This document shows positions 1-9,792 of a stretch of 64,000 bases of DNA, piece after piece. Source of the stretch: Archangium gephyra. Its GTDB lineage: Bacteria > Myxococcota > Myxococcia > Myxococcales > Myxococcaceae. The first letter of the stretch is position 1, and every line of letters starts with the position of its first letter. The notes under the pieces were generated by a model that was not told the origin of the DNA, ran no database searches, and worked only from the letters and a program-made list of their open reading frames with translations. The position numbers and the translations under genes are program-made. The stretch lies in assembly GCF_001027285.1 (NCBI RefSeq), contig NZ_CP011509.1, positions 11,680,501 to 11,744,500 of the forward strand. The letters are read 5' to 3'.

Positions 1-694
1 GGGCCTCGTCCAGGAACTGCTTCACGATGTCCGGGTCCGAGGCCAGGTGCGGCAGAATCCGCTTGAGCGCCACCAGCCGGCCGAGCCCCTCGGGGCCTCG
101 CGTGCGCGCCACCAGCACCTGCGCCATGCCCCCGGTGCCCAGCGGCGTCACCAGCTCGTAGCGGCCGATGCGCCCGCGCGGCCCCGTCAGGGGATCCTCC
201 TCGGGGGCCAGCTCGTCCAGCCGCTCCAGCACGTTGCGGCCATCGGTGAGCGACAGGAAGGCCAGCACCGCGTTGTCCAGCTGGTCGCCAATGGCCTCCA
301 CCAGCTTCATCACCAGCCAGCCGCCGTCGTCGAAGCGCCCCTCCACCACCAGCCCCAGGGTGCCCAGCTGCAGCCGCCCGAGCGCCAGCGGGGCGCAGAA
401 CAACATCCGCCCCTCGGACACGGGGTGGGCGCCCTTCCAGGTGGCGGCCTCGAAGACGTCCACGCCCGGCTGGCCGAGCACCCGGGTGAGCACGGGGCCC
501 GCCGTGCCCCGGATGCTGACGAAGCCCGCCGAGGCATGCACCAGCCGCGCGCACTGGGTGAGGAAGACATCCACCGCCGCGTCGAGGCTCAGGCCCCGCT
601 CCAGGCAGTCCTCGAGAATGTCGTCCGCCATCCGCACCACGGCGTTGAGGCCGCGCAGGAAGGCGACTTCGGCTTCGAGGGAAGGGAATTCCAC
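1..694 (-). CDS. GAF-like sensor/Ser-Thr protein kinase, N-terminal part (cut by window edge)
   Basis: This is the N-terminal 231 residues of a eukaryotic-like Ser/Thr kinase whose C-terminal lobe lies left of the window. Residues about 10-175 form a GAF-like sensory domain. The kinase domain then begins with the motif RIGRYELVTPLGTGGMA, which is the glycine loop, followed by VALKRI with the ATP-binding lysine. A GTG at 694 is taken as the start, but no strong ribosome binding site is visible and an ATG at 631 (MADDILED) is an alternative. The gene lies 66 bp after dnaK on the same strand and may be co-transcribed with the chaperone genes. A sensory domain placed before the kinase is less usual than one placed after it. 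The substrate is unknown. Confidence 0.8.
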   Translation of the reverse strand, partial: MEFPSLEAEVAFLRGLNAVVRMADDILEDCLERGLSLDAAVDVFLTQCARLVHASAGFVSIRGTAGPVLTRVLGQPGVDVFEAATWKGAHPVSEGRMLFCAPLALGRLQLGTLGLVVEGRFDDGGWLVMKLVEAIGDQLDNAVLAFLSLTDGRNVLERLDELAPEEDPLTGPRGRIGRYELVTPLGTGGMAQVLVARTRGPEGLGRLVALKRILPHLASDPDIVKQFLDEA

Positions 695-760
695 GGTGCG
701 GATTGAACAACGGGAAGGCGGGCCCCGGGAAGGGCCCACCTTGAGGCTCGGGAGGGAGGC

Positions 761-2593
<1,833 letters not shown>

Positions 2594-2599
2594 GGCGTC

Positions 2600-3550
2600 C
2601 TACTGGCTCCCCGAAGGAGTGGTTCCGGTTGGCTCGGTGGTGTTCCCCCCCGTGGGTCCACCCTCCGGCGTCGTGTCTGAAGAAGTTGCCTCGGCCGCGG
2701 GCGGCGGGGCGGCCGGCGCACGCGCCACCACCACCAGCGCGGGCCGCATGAGCCGCTCGTTGAGCAGGTAGCCGCGCACGGCCTCGTAGAGCACATGCCC
2801 CGAGGGCACCGCGGCGCTCTCCACCTGCTGCATGGCCTCGTGCAGGCGTGGATCGAACGGCTGGCCGGCGGCGGAGAAGCTCTTCACGCCGTGCTTGCCG
2901 AACGTGCTGTCGAAGAGCTTGCGCGTCATCTCCACACCGGTGCGCAGGCTCTCGAAGTCCGCGGACTTCTGGGCCGCCTCCAGCGCGCGGTCCAGGTTGT
3001 CCACCACCGGGAGGAAGTCCTTGAGGAGGCGTTCGGTACCGAACTTCTGGACCTCCTCCTTCTCCTTCTGGGCGCGCTTGCGGTAGTTCTCCAGGTCCGC
3101 CGTGGCGCGCAGGGCACGCTCGTGGGTGTCCTTGAGACGGTCCATCGTCTCGCGGCTCTTGGACTGGCTGAACTCGAGCTGCTGGCGCGCCTCCTCCAGC
3201 TCGCGGCGGCTCTGCTCGAGCAGCTCGCGCGCCTCGTCCCGCGAGCGGCGCATGTCCTTCAGCTCGCGATGGGCCTCGTGCAACGCGGCCCGGAGCCCCC
3301 CATCGCCAGCGGCGACCGCGGGGAGCTCGGGCTCCGCGACACAGCCCTCGGGGATCGCCACCTCCATGGTGACCCCACCCTCGGGGATCTCCATCTCCAA
3401 GGTGGTGACATTCTCGGGGAACTCTTCTCCCTCCTCCTCCAGGGCTGGAGGCTGGACGTGACGCTCGACGCTCTTGAGCGCCGCGTCGATGACGTCCTGC
3501 GAGATGTCTGTCTGGAAGCTGCCCTTCTCGTCTCGGTTGGAGCCGGCCAC
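2600..3550 (-). CDS. grpE: GrpE-type nucleotide exchange factor with long extra tails
   Basis: Nucleotide exchange factor for the adjacent DnaK. The GrpE core spans roughly residues 140-270: a long coiled coil ([19 protein letters not shown]), then [12 protein letters not shown] and a beta-rich head ending in [17 protein letters not shown]. At 316 residues it is far longer than the usual 190-200. It has a 100-residue acidic N-terminal extension with repeated [14 protein letters not shown] segments, and a low-complexity Thr/Gly/Pro tail. The start is GTG with no ribosome binding site. A -10/-35 pair ends 6 nt upstream (see the promoter entry), which suggests a leaderless message. The tails could mediate extra contacts, but their role is unknown. 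Confidence 0.9.
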   Translation of the reverse strand: MAGSNRDEKGSFQTDISQDVIDAALKSVERHVQPPALEEEGEEFPENVTTLEMEIPEGGVTMEVAIPEGCVAEPELPAVAAGDGGLRAALHEAHRELKDMRRSRDEARELLEQSRRELEEARQQLEFSQSKSRETMDRLKDTHERALRATADLENYRKRAQKEKEEVQKFGTERLLKDFLPVVDNLDRALEAAQKSADFESLRTGVEMTRKLFDSTFGKHGVKSFSAAGQPFDPRLHEAMQQVESAAVPSGHVLYEAVRGYLLNERLMRPALVVVARAPAAPPPAAEATSSDTTPEGGPTGGNTTEPTGTTPSGSQ

Positions 3551-3556
3551 GGGCGC

Positions 3557-3585
3557 ACTATGTCATGGGGCGGGGGTTGATCCAA
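3557..3585 (-). promoter_or_regulatory. Candidate promoter of grpE-dnaK
   Basis: On the minus strand TTGGAT (3580-3585) and CATAGT (3557-3562) are separated by 17 bp. The -10 ends 6 nt before the GTG of grpE, so transcription would begin at or next to the start codon, which fits the absence of a Shine-Dalgarno sequence. This is an inference from spacing only. Confidence 0.35.
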
Positions 3586-3654
3586 CGCCCGGGGCGGCCA
3601 GACGCAGGCCGCCCATGTGCCCCCCTAGAGGATTCCAGAGCGGATGGATGCTCC

Positions 3655-4158
3655 TCAGGAGGCCGGACGGGCGGGCTTCTTGCGGCCAATGGACTTCTTG
3701 GTGCCCGTCTTGGCCGCCGCCTTCTTCGCGGGGGCCTTGGCGGCCGTCTTCTTGCGGCCAATGGACTTGGTGCCCGCCTTGGCGGCCGCCTTCTTCGCGG
3801 TGGGGGGCGTGGCGGCCGGGGGCTCGGCCTTGTCCGGGGGAGCGGCCGTCCTGGGAGGCGGGCCCGCCGGGGTGGAGGCGCCCTTGTTGCCCTCCTTGTT
3901 GCCCTCGATGGCGCCCTCGAGGGTCTCCTCCACCTGACGCACGGCGGACTCGATGCGCTCGGCGACCTGCTTGCCCGCCGTGACGGCGAAGGTGCGCAGG
4001 TTCTCGATGCCCTCCTTCACCTTGGCCTGCTTGGCGGGGTCCTTCACCTCCACCATCAGCCGCTGCGCCTCGGTCTTGAGCTCCTCGCTGGAGCGCTTGA
4101 GCTCCTCACCGGTGCGCTTGAGGAAGTGCATCAGCTGCTTGTCCCATTTCTCGGCCAT
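3655..4158 (-). CDS. Histone H1-like protein with Lys/Ala-rich tail
   Basis: A 167-residue protein with two parts. Residues 1-100 form an amphipathic, charged helical region (WDKQLMHFLKRTGEELKRSSEELK) ending in LEGAIEGNKEGNK. Residues 110-167 are a basic tail of KKAAAK, KKTAAKAPAKK and two SIGRKK motifs. Such tails occur in histone H1-like bacterial proteins and favour nonspecific DNA or polyanion binding. The start chosen is the ATG at 4158, with GGGAGAAGAG 8 nt upstream, rather than an in-frame ATG six codons earlier. It reads toward grpE with a 104-bp gap. A DNA-compaction role is inferred from the tail alone. The helical front part resembles phasin or apolipoprotein-like repeats and is not assigned. 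Confidence 0.7.
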   Translation of the reverse strand: MAEKWDKQLMHFLKRTGEELKRSSEELKTEAQRLMVEVKDPAKQAKVKEGIENLRTFAVTAGKQVAERIESAVRQVEETLEGAIEGNKEGNKGASTPAGPPPRTAAPPDKAEPPAATPPTAKKAAAKAGTKSIGRKKTAAKAPAKKAAAKTGTKKSIGRKKPARPAS

Positions 4159-4305
4159 CGGTCTCTTCTCCCTCACGGACAGTGCGAGCCGCCCGGCACC
4201 CGGCCGGGCGGGCTATAGTGCGCGCCCATCCGGCGAGCGCAGGCCCTTGCATCAGACTGCACCCCCGCCCGGAGCGCAAAGCAATCTTCACCCCTGGAGA
4301 GACGG

Positions 4306-5019
4306 ATGAGAGCAGTCCTGATTGCCGCGGCGGCCCTGCTGGCGGTCCCGGCCCTGGCGCAGAACAACAAGGTCAAGCCACCGCCGGAGGCGCCGCCCGC
4401 CGCCCAGGCCCAGGCCGAGTCCCTGCGGCCGCCCCCGGGCACTCCCGCCCCGGCCCCTGCCTCCAACCCGACCGGCCCGTTCGTCCCGGGCCCCGTGGGC
4501 GCCACCCCGGTGGTGGTGGACCGCGACACGCTGATGCGGCAACTGGCCGCCATCAACGAGAAGCTCGCCCAGGCCACCGGCCTGGCCCGGCGGGACAAGC
4601 AGCTGCAGAAGCTGCTCGAGGACTCGCGCGCGGACCTCAAGGAGGTGGGCCGGCAGGTGGCCAACGCCCCTCCGATGCGCTCGGAGCCCTCGCGGCCCCC
4701 TCCCCCGCCGCCGCAGCCCACCGCGCAGCCCATCACCGAGAACATGCTGCGCTCGCTGCTGTCCGCCATCCGCCACGAGCCCTTCGCGGATGACCAGCTG
4801 AGCGTGCTGCAGGAGGCCGCGCCCACCCAGTACTTCCTGGTGGCCCAGGCGCAGCAGGTGCTCCGCTCCTTCAGCTTCTCCAATGACCGGCTCAAGGCCA
4901 TGCGGCTGCTGCGCCCGCGCCTGCTGGACCTGGAGAACGGCTTCAAGCTGTACGAGTCCTTCGAGCACTCCAGCGACAAGGACGAGCTCAAGCGCATCCT
5001 GGCGACGTCCACCCCGTAG
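4306..5019 (+). CDS. Exported DUF4476-domain protein
   Basis: A 237-residue protein with a clear signal peptide (MRAVLIAAAALLAVPALAQ, cleavage after residue 19), a Pro/Ala-rich linker to about residue 70, a short coiled region (LMRQLAAINEKLAQATG) and a C-terminal DUF4476 domain. That domain starts at LLSAIRHEPFADDQL and runs to SSDKDELKRIL. DUF4476 is a helical repeat domain common in exported proteins of myxobacteria and Bacteroidetes, and its function is not established. GGAGAGACGG precedes the ATG. The gene is divergent from the H1-like gene, with 147 bp between the starts. Confidence 0.8.
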   Translation: MRAVLIAAAALLAVPALAQNNKVKPPPEAPPAAQAQAESLRPPPGTPAPAPASNPTGPFVPGPVGATPVVVDRDTLMRQLAAINEKLAQATGLARRDKQLQKLLEDSRADLKEVGRQVANAPPMRSEPSRPPPPPPQPTAQPITENMLRSLLSAIRHEPFADDQLSVLQEAAPTQYFLVAQAQQVLRSFSFSNDRLKAMRLLRPRLLDLENGFKLYESFEHSSDKDELKRILATSTP

Positions 5020-5066
5020 GCGCTGGGAGCCGTGTCACACTTCTGTGCCGGCCCGCTGACGCGCTA

Positions 5067-5118
5067 GAGTCGGGCTCCCCCACGGGGCTGCGAAAGCCCC
5101 GACTCCGGAGCCCGACTC
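5067..5118 (+). promoter_or_regulatory. Two-tier hairpin over the ribosome binding site of the next gene
   Basis: A perfect 12-bp inverted repeat, GAGTCGGGCTCC (5067-5078) and GGAGCCCGACTC (5107-5118), encloses a 6-bp hairpin, GGGGCT/AGCCCC (5084-5089 and 5095-5100), with a GCGAA loop. The only GGAG upstream of the ATG at 5122 lies inside the right arm, so the structure could hide the ribosome binding site. It may equally be the terminator of the DUF4476 gene, although no T-run follows. GACTC at 5101-5105 can alternatively pair with GAGTC at 5067-5071. Confidence 0.5.
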
Positions 5119-5121
5119 ACC

Positions 5122-7509
5122 ATGCCGTTCGCCCGCCTGCTGGGGATGCTCGCCGTCCTCACCCTCCTCGGTGCCTGCCCGAAGCCCGCGCCCCCCGAGC
5201 CCGAGCCCCTCCAGTTGCCCGGGTTGGAGCAGCTGGAGACCACCGCGGGCGCGTCCTTCCAGGTGAGCCTCGGTGCCACGGGAGGCACCCCGCCGCTGCG
5301 GCACTCCCTGGACAAGCTGCCGCCCGGCCTCTTCTTCTCCACGGGCGAGGGTCTGCTCAAGGGCGCCACCACGGTGCCGGGCCCGTACACCTTCACGGTG
5401 CAGGTGAAGGACGCGGCGGGCGCCGTGGCGACGGGCACCTACCAGCTGCTCGTCCTCCCCCCTCCGTCCGTCCGCACCGTCTCGCTGCCCGCCGCCACGA
5501 CAGGGCAGACGTACGCCGTGCGGCTCGAGGCCACCGGAGGCAAGGGCCCCATGCGCTGGTCGCTGATGGGTGGGGCGCTGCCCTCGGGCCTGTCGCTGGG
5601 CGAGGACGGCCAGCTCACGGGGGTGCCGCAGGAGCCGGGCTCCTTCTTCCCCACCGTGCGCGCGCAGGACGTCTACGGCGCCCAGGCCTCGAAGGTGTTC
5701 AACCTGGTGGTCCACGCGGGCACGACCGGCGGCGGTGACGGGGGGGGCGGAACGGATGGTGGAACCGACGGCGGGGGCGGTGGTGGAGGGACGGATGGGG
5801 GCGGCGGCACGGACGGCGGGGGCGGTGGAACGGACGCGGGCGTCCCGCCGCTGGCCTTCAGCGCGGGCAACTGGAACATCGAGTGGTTCGGCGATCCAAC
5901 CCAAGGCCCCACGGACGACGCCTTGCAGGTGGAGAACGTGAAGACGGTCATCTCCCGGACGGGCGCGGACTTCTGGGGCCTGGAGGAGCTGGTGGACCCC
6001 ACGGAGTTCAACGCGCTGAAAGCACTGACCGGCTACGAAGGCTTCATCGCCAACGACCCGATCGTCGTGTCCGGCTCGACCTACTACTCCACCAGCGAGC
6101 AGAAGGTCGGCATCCTCTACAACCCGGACGTGGTCAGCGTGCTGGACGCGCGAATCATCCTCACCGCCTACAACTACGAATTCGGCACGCGGCCGCCCCT
6201 GCAGGTGAAGCTGCGCATCACGCGCGAGGGGACGAGCCTGGACGTGGTGGCCATCGTGCTGCACATGAAGGCGCTCAGCGACACGGACTCCTACACCCGC
6301 CGCCAGAACGCCGCGGTGGCGCTCAAGGGCTACCTGGATGCCCTGCCCTCGAACACGCCCTTCATCGTGCTCGGCGACTGGAACGATGACGTGGACGTCT
6401 CCATCACCCGGGCCTACTCGGGCGGCCCCTTCGTGCCCACGCCGTTCCAGAACTTCCTGGATGACCCGGAGGACTACACCTTCCTCACCCAGCCGCTGTC
6501 CCTCACCAACGTGCGCAGCACGGTGAGCAACACCGAGTTCATCGACCACCAGCTCGTCAGCAACGAGCTGCGGGCCGGCCACGTGAGCAACTCCACCCAG
6601 GCCCTGCGGCCGGACACCTATATCTCCCAGTACAAGGACACCACCTCGGACCACTACCCGGTGTTCAGCCGCTTCACGTTCAACGTGGAGCCCCCGCCGC
6701 CCCCACCCGTGCACCTCACCTCGCCCAACGGCGGTGAGCAGCTCGCATCGGGGACCGTGCAGACCCTCACCTGGACGTCGGACGGCGTCAGCTCGGTGAA
6801 GCTCGAGTTCTCGCCGGACAACGGCGTGTCGTGGCAGGTGCTGGCCCCGAGTGTCCCAGCGGAGAGCGGGCAGTACACCTGGACGGTGCCCTCCGTCCCG
6901 GCGACGACGGCGCAGGCCCTCGTGCGGGTGAGCGATGCCTCGGCTCCGGCGGCGGCCGACCAGAGCGACACGGCGTTCACCGTGTCCTGGCCCCCGCCGG
7001 TGTTCATCAACGAGTACCTCCCCCATGAGCCGCCCGTGCCCGGTGGCACCACCCGCGACTTCGCGCAGCAGTTCGTGGAGGTGGTGAACGGCTCCACGAC
7101 GAGCACGGTGGACCTCGGCGGCTGGCTGGTGAACGACGCCAGCGCCTACAGCGGCACGGCGCCCCGGCACACCTTCGCCACGGGCACGCGGCTCGCTCCG
7201 GGCAGGTCCTTCGTCGTCTACTCGGGTGCCACCGCCATTCCCTCGGGAGCGACGAACGCGGTGGCGGCCTCGAGCGGCGGGCTCTTCTTCAACAAGGGCA
7301 CCAACAACGGCGGCAGTGGCGACAGCGTCTACCTGCAGAACGGGGTGAAGCAGGTGGTGGACAGCCACGCCTACACCTCCTCCACCGAGGCCGTCTCGTA
7401 CAACCGGAGCCCGGATGCGGCCCGCTCGGGGGGCTTCGTGTTGCATGACGTGCTGAACCCGGGGCTCGGCTCCTCGCCCGGCAAGCGGGCCGATGGGAGC
7501 AACTTCTAG
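5122..7509 (+). CDS. Lipoprotein with endonuclease/exonuclease/phosphatase and lamin-tail domains
   Basis: A 795-residue surface or periplasmic lipoprotein with lipobox LLGAC (Cys19). Residues 30-205 hold two Ig-like putative-ligand domains (repeats of the form LPPGLFFSTGEG... and LPSGLSLGEDGQ). A Gly/Asp/Thr-rich linker follows at about 205-240. The endonuclease/exonuclease/phosphatase domain covers about 245-520, with WNIEWFG, GLEEL, GDWND near 417 and the SDHYPV end motif near 508. Then comes a SPNGGEQL-type beta domain (535-620) and a C-terminal lamin-tail domain starting at FINEYLPHEP (630-795). Lamin-tail plus EEP architecture is typical of secreted bacterial DNases or phosphodiesterases. 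The nuclease substrate is not determinable here. Confidence 0.85.
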   Translation: MPFARLLGMLAVLTLLGACPKPAPPEPEPLQLPGLEQLETTAGASFQVSLGATGGTPPLRHSLDKLPPGLFFSTGEGLLKGATTVPGPYTFTVQVKDAAGAVATGTYQLLVLPPPSVRTVSLPAATTGQTYAVRLEATGGKGPMRWSLMGGALPSGLSLGEDGQLTGVPQEPGSFFPTVRAQDVYGAQASKVFNLVVHAGTTGGGDGGGGTDGGTDGGGGGGGTDGGGGTDGGGGGTDAGVPPLAFSAGNWNIEWFGDPTQGPTDDALQVENVKTVISRTGADFWGLEELVDPTEFNALKALTGYEGFIANDPIVVSGSTYYSTSEQKVGILYNPDVVSVLDARIILTAYNYEFGTRPPLQVKLRITREGTSLDVVAIVLHMKALSDTDSYTRRQNAAVALKGYLDALPSNTPFIVLGDWNDDVDVSITRAYSGGPFVPTPFQNFLDDPEDYTFLTQPLSLTNVRSTVSNTEFIDHQLVSNELRAGHVSNSTQALRPDTYISQYKDTTSDHYPVFSRFTFNVEPPPPPPVHLTSPNGGEQLASGTVQTLTWTSDGVSSVKLEFSPDNGVSWQVLAPSVPAESGQYTWTVPSVPATTAQALVRVSDASAPAAADQSDTAFTVSWPPPVFINEYLPHEPPVPGGTTRDFAQQFVEVVNGSTTSTVDLGGWLVNDASAYSGTAPRHTFATGTRLAPGRSFVVYSGATAIPSGATNAVAASSGGLFFNKGTNNGGSGDSVYLQNGVKQVVDSHAYTSSTEAVSYNRSPDAARSGGFVLHDVLNPGLGSSPGKRADGSNF

Positions 7510-7640
7510 CCCCTGGCCCGAGGAGCGAGCTTGCGGCCAGGCGCTCCCTGAGACGAGCCGCCTCGTGTGCCTACCTTCCGAAGGGATGCACCGCACCGCC
7601 GGACAGTGGCTCCGGCGCTCCGGTGTGGGAGGGAGGAACG

Positions 7641-8510
7641 ATGGTGAACGGACTCGGCCGGAAGGCCTCGGAGTTGAAGCACCAGGGTGACCGTCTCGGG
7701 GCGAAGGCGCTGCACCACCCGTGGATGGTGCCCCTGGCCCGCCTGGGCTACCTGGCCAAGGGCGTGGTGTACGCGGTGATTGGGGTGCTCGCGCTCCAGG
7801 TCGCCTTCGGCTCGGGCGGAAAGACGACCGATACGAAGGGCGCGCTGGCCACCCTGGCCCAGGGCTCCTGGAGCAAGGCGCTGCTCGCGGTGGTGGCGGT
7901 GGGCCTGGTGGGCTACGTCCTCTGGCGCGTGGTGCAGGCGTGGATGGATCCGGACGGCAAGGGCACCGGGGCGAAGGGACTCCTGCTCCGGGGCTTCTAC
8001 CTGGTGAGCGCCGCCATCCACACGTTCCTCGCCCTGGCCGCCTTCCGCCTCGTGCTGGGAGCGGGAGGCGCCGGCACGAGTGGAGACCAGAGCGCCCAGT
8101 CCTGGACGGCCCGGTTGATGTCACAGCCCTTCGGACAGGCCCTGGTCGCCGTCGTGGGGCTCGTCATCGCCGGCCTGGGCGTGTGGCAGGCGTACAAGGC
8201 CTGGAAGGAGAAGTTCCGCAAGAAGCTCCGGCTGGACACGCTGCGTCCCCAGCAGGCCGAGTGGGCGGTGCGGATCTCCAAGCTGGGCATCCTCGCGCGC
8301 GGGCTCGTCTTCGTGATGATCGGCGGCTTCCTCGTCCAGGCGGCGCTCACCGCCAATCCCCGGCGGGCCCGGGGCCTGGATGGGGCGCTGGAGACGCTCG
8401 CGGCCCAACCCCACGGAACGGTGCTGCTCGCGGTGGCCGCCGCGGGGCTCGTGGCCTACGCCGTCTACATGGCCGTCGAGGCCCGGTACCGGCGCTTTCT
8501 GGGTGCCTAG
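7641..8510 (+). CDS. DUF1206 integral membrane protein
   Basis: A 289-residue inner-membrane protein built of three repeats of two helices each, with the recurring pattern ARLGYLAKGVVYAVIGVLAL / RGFYLVSAAIHTFLALAA / LGILARGLVFVMIGGFLV. This is the DUF1206 arrangement and no biochemical function is established. GGGAGGAACG immediately before the ATG at 7641 selects this start over an in-frame GTG six codons upstream. It follows the EEP lipoprotein by 131 bp, in which I see no clear regulatory element. Confidence 0.85.
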   Translation: MVNGLGRKASELKHQGDRLGAKALHHPWMVPLARLGYLAKGVVYAVIGVLALQVAFGSGGKTTDTKGALATLAQGSWSKALLAVVAVGLVGYVLWRVVQAWMDPDGKGTGAKGLLLRGFYLVSAAIHTFLALAAFRLVLGAGGAGTSGDQSAQSWTARLMSQPFGQALVAVVGLVIAGLGVWQAYKAWKEKFRKKLRLDTLRPQQAEWAVRISKLGILARGLVFVMIGGFLVQAALTANPRRARGLDGALETLAAQPHGTVLLAVAAAGLVAYAVYMAVEARYRRFLGA

Positions 8511-8582
8511 CCGCTGCGCCCGCATGCGGCCGCGCGGGTGGCTTTCCCCAGGTGACCGGCATATGAGTCACCCGCGCGTCCC

Positions 8583-9431
8583 ATGCTCCGCTCCCGCCTC
8601 TGCCTGCTCGCCGCCGCCGTGCTCTGGTCCACCGCCGGCGCCGCCGTGAAGCTCTCCTCCCTGTCGGCCTGGCAGATCGCCTCCGGCCGCTCGCTCGTCG
8701 CGGCCCTGGTGCTCGCGCTCGCCTTCCCCGCCGGCCGCAAGCTGCCCTCCCGGCGCGGGCTCGCGGCGGCCCTGGCCTACGCCGTCACGGTGGTGTCGTT
8801 CATCATCGCCAACAAGCTCACCACCTCCGCCAACGCCATCTTCCTGCAGGACACCGCGCCGCTCTACGTGCTGCTCCTGTCCCCGCTCTTGCTGCGCGAG
8901 CGCCCTTCTCGCGGGGAGCTGGCCGCCGTGCCCGTGTTCCTGCTCGGCCTGAGTCTCTTCTTCCTGGATCAGCTCGCGCCGGGGCAGTTCTGGGGCAATG
9001 TGATTGCCCTGGGCTCCGGTGTCGCGTTCGCGATGGCCATCCTCGGGCTGCGCGCGGTGGGCGAGGAGGGCTCGTCCGTGCTCGTGTGGGGCAACCTCAT
9101 CGCGGGCTTCAGCGTCCTGGTACCCGCGCTCGGCGGTCCCTCACCCACGACCCTGGATGTCGGGCTGATCCTGTTCCTCGGCGTGTTCCAGCTCGGGCTC
9201 GCGTACACCCTGTTTCACCGCGGCCTGCGCGAGACGCCCGCGGTGGAGGCCTCGCTGCTCATCCTGCTCGAGCCGGTGCTCAACCCCGTGTGGACCTTCC
9301 TCTTGGCCGGGGAACGGCCCGGACCGTGGGCCCTGGTGGGCGGCGCCATCATCCTCCTGGCCACCGCGTGGCGCACACTGCTGGGCTCCGGGGGCTCGGC
9401 GGAGACTCCAGCGCGAGAGCCCCAGGGCTGA
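8583..9431 (+). CDS. EamA/DMT-family transporter
   Basis: A 282-residue inner-membrane permease with about ten hydrophobic helices in two EamA repeats. The first starts at AAAVLWSTAGAAVKLSSLSAWQI and the second at GNVIALGSGVAFAMAILGLRA. The drug/metabolite transporter family moves amino acids, sugars or other small solutes, and the substrate cannot be read from sequence. Gly/Pro-rich loops and the helix-ending RP motif (GERPGPWALVGGAIILLA) are typical of the family. It starts 72 bp after the DUF1206 gene. The palindrome array begins directly after its stop. Confidence 0.88.
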   Translation: MLRSRLCLLAAAVLWSTAGAAVKLSSLSAWQIASGRSLVAALVLALAFPAGRKLPSRRGLAAALAYAVTVVSFIIANKLTTSANAIFLQDTAPLYVLLLSPLLLRERPSRGELAAVPVFLLGLSLFFLDQLAPGQFWGNVIALGSGVAFAMAILGLRAVGEEGSSVLVWGNLIAGFSVLVPALGGPSPTTLDVGLILFLGVFQLGLAYTLFHRGLRETPAVEASLLILLEPVLNPVWTFLLAGERPGPWALVGGAIILLATAWRTLLGSGGSAETPAREPQG

Positions 9432-9439
9432 GCAGACGC

Positions 9440-9650
9440 CGGGCCGGGTCCATTCCACTCGTCACCGGTGACCAGTGAAACTCGCCGGGTCCATTCCGCT
9501 TGTCACCGGTGACAAGTGAAACGCGCCGGGTCCATTCCGCTTGTCACCGGTGACAAGTGAAACGCGTCGCCCTCATTCCGCTTGTCACCGGTGACAAGTG
9601 AAACGCGCCGGGTCCATTCCACTCGTCACCGGTGACCAGTGAAACTCGCC
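9440..9650. repeat. Five phased 41-bp palindromic repeats
   Basis: The core GTCACCGGTGAC occurs at 9461-9472, 9502-9513, 9543-9554, 9584-9595 and 9625-9636, an invariant 41-bp period (four helical turns at 10.25 bp per turn). The inner three copies share the perfect 18-bp palindrome CTTGTCACCGGTGACAAG. The first and last share the variant CTCGTCACCGGTGACCAG. Conserved flanks CATTCC on the left and TGAAAC on the right extend the imperfect dyad to about 28 bp. The array starts just after the EamA stop and ends about 140 bp before the CHAT operon. No other copy of the core was noticed in the window. Confidence 0.95.
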
Positions 9651-9792
9651 GAGCTGGCAGCACCATCGTACTTTTTCGCCCCTGACGGCGGTTGAGAGGG
9701 GGGATTGGGAGTTCAGCCGGATGGGACGCAAACGGCGAAACCAGCGTGGGGGGGATGGCTATGGGGATCGAGCACAATCCAGGAGCAACTCG
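9651..9792 (+). other. Leader of the CHAT operon
   Basis: These 142 bp lie between the palindrome array and the first CHAT-operon ATG. They contain a short T-run (TACTTTTTCG), a G-rich stretch and AGGAG at 9781-9785 as the ribosome binding site. I see no convincing -10/-35 pair and no sigma-54 site. The whole stretch 9432-9792 contains no gene. Confidence 0.5.

Noticed and set aside
5035-8124. 1029-codon minus-strand frame over the EEP lipoprotein
   Set aside because: Shadow translation with no domain, and it crosses two real genes and their ribosome binding sites.
9440-9650. CRISPR-like repeat array
   Set aside because: Units are contiguous with a fixed 41-bp period and no unique spacers, and no cas genes are present.
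9650-9700. Sigma-54 promoter before the CHAT operon (TGGCAG)
   Set aside because: The -12 GC is absent at the required distance from the GG.
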